Shown here: positions 63,505 to 64,000 of the stretch, piece after piece
Numbering within the stretch: the stretch's first letter is position 1
Layout: the number at the start of each line of letters is the position of its first letter
Assembly (NCBI RefSeq): GCF_030852425.1
Contig: NZ_NSDM01000007.1
Coordinates: forward strand, 62,001 to 126,000
Length of the DNA stretch: 64,000 nucleotides
Direction of reading: 5' to 3'
Origin: Saccharothrix longispora
GTDB taxonomy: Bacteria > Actinomycetota > Actinomycetes > Mycobacteriales > Pseudonocardiaceae
Notes under the pieces: model-generated
The model's database searches: none
Told to the model about the DNA's origin: nothing
What the model saw: the letters and a program-made list of their open reading frames with translations, nothing else
Program-made: the position numbers and the translations under genes

Positions 63505-64000
63505 TCAGCGGAACAGCGAGCTGTAGGCGTTGAGGGCGGGCTGGCCGCCCAGGTGCGCGTACAGCACCGTCGAGTCCCGGGGGATCTCCCCGGTCTCCAC
63601 CAGCCGGACCAGACCGGCCAGGGACTTGCCCTCGTAGACCGGGTCCGTGATCATCCCCTCCAGCCTGGCGCCGAGCCGCATGGCGTCCACTGTGGACTCT
63701 CCGGGCACGCCGTAGACGCCCTCGTGGAACCGGTCGTCCAGGACCACCTCGGACTCGGCCACCTCCACCTCCAGCAGCCCGGCCGTGTTCCGCGCGATGC
63801 GCAGCACCTGGTCGCGGGTGGCGTCCGGCTTGGCCGACGCGTCGATGCCGACGACCCGCCGGCCGCTCCCGGCGAAGCCGGCGACCATCCCGGCCTGCGT
63901 GCTGCCGGTCACCGAGCACACGACGATCGTGTCGAAGCGCACACCCAGCTCCGCCTCCTGCCGCTCGACCTCGGCCGCCCAGCCGGCGAAGCCCAGCCCG
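63505..64000 (-). CDS. ACC deaminase / D-cysteine desulfhydrase-like PLP enzyme, 5' end outside the window
   Basis: The visible 164 C-terminal residues match 1-aminocyclopropane-1-carboxylate deaminase and D-cysteine desulfhydrase relatives. [17 protein letters not shown] opens the fragment, followed by [18 protein letters not shown] (phosphate-binding loop of PLP) and later [14 protein letters not shown] and [14 protein letters not shown]. The frame is open to the window edge, so the PLP Lys region is not visible. ACC deaminases and desulfhydrases cannot be told apart with certainty from this part. It converges on lhr. Confidence 0.85.
   Translation of the reverse strand, partial: GLGFAGWAAEVERQEAELGVRFDTIVVCSVTGSTQAGMVAGFAGSGRRVVGIDASAKPDATRDQVLRIARNTAGLLEVEVAESEVVLDDRFHEGVYGVPGESTVDAMRLGARLEGMITDPVYEGKSLAGLVRLVETGEIPRDSTVLYAHLGGQPALNAYSSLFR

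Overview
The window is uniformly GC-rich (roughly 70-75% by eye) and gene-dense, with many GTG starts and many 1-4 base overlaps. It looks like the chromosome of an actinomycete. The miaB - Rv2732c-like - DUF349 - miaA - dapF - hflX - lexA - nrdR order, the gluABCD operon, a mycothiol-dependent isomerase family member, a B12-dependent ribonucleotide reductase and several leaderless promoters fit a filamentous actinobacterium, most likely Pseudonocardiaceae (Saccharothrix/Actinosynnema/Lentzea type). That family assignment is an inference from gene content, not a database match.

Layout. 1-4840: the 3' part of ideR, then galK, galE and an S9 peptidase, reading rightward with overlaps. 4956-8858 (minus): a DUF4192 protein, a secreted M23 peptidase and a secreted S15/CocE-type dipeptidyl-peptidase. 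9018-15423: metabolic and repair genes (a broken adenosine deaminase, a GH4 glycosidase, endonuclease V, DUF3500, arylamine N-acetyltransferase, a mycothiol-dependent isomerase-like protein, a CGNR regulator and a CBS-pair protein). 15558-18152: two tandem tiny basic proteins behind a leaderless promoter, EcsC and a baeRF2/Vms1-like protein. 18215-21512: glutamate ABC transporter gluABCD. 21647-24699: a response regulator, its histidine kinase and a TAXI solute-binding lipoprotein.

24757-42497 holds the conserved housekeeping block: miaB, an Rv2732c-like membrane protein, DUF349, a LigB-like protein, miaA, dapF, hflX, lexA, an SOS LysM protein, nrdR and nrdJ. An ArsR-controlled MFS-MFS-SMP30 operon is set inside it. 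42511-43898 is a toxin-antitoxin locus, locally lower in GC, between two copies of a terminator repeat, with a decayed second antitoxin. 43954-47347 is succinate dehydrogenase sdhCAB. 47980-50462 is the Entner-Doudoroff pair edd-eda, followed by a symmetrical 128-bp nested palindrome. 50597-55603: a HAD phosphatase, a YqeB-like protein, recX, recA and DUF3046, then a cupin gene divergent from a LysR gene with a 41-residue membrane peptide gene behind it. 55625-64000: an MFS exporter, a membrane-anchored Hsp70, the large helicase Lhr and a partial ACC deaminase-like enzyme.

Regulatory logic visible in the DNA: LexA boxes sit before recA and between lexA and the LysM gene. A NrdR-like site precedes nrdR-nrdJ. 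An 8-bp-arm dyad lies between arsR and its MFS operon. A TANNNT element 6-8 bases before the start codon, with no ribosome-binding site, precedes at least nine genes and implies leaderless transcripts. Convergent genes are usually separated by long perfect hairpins.
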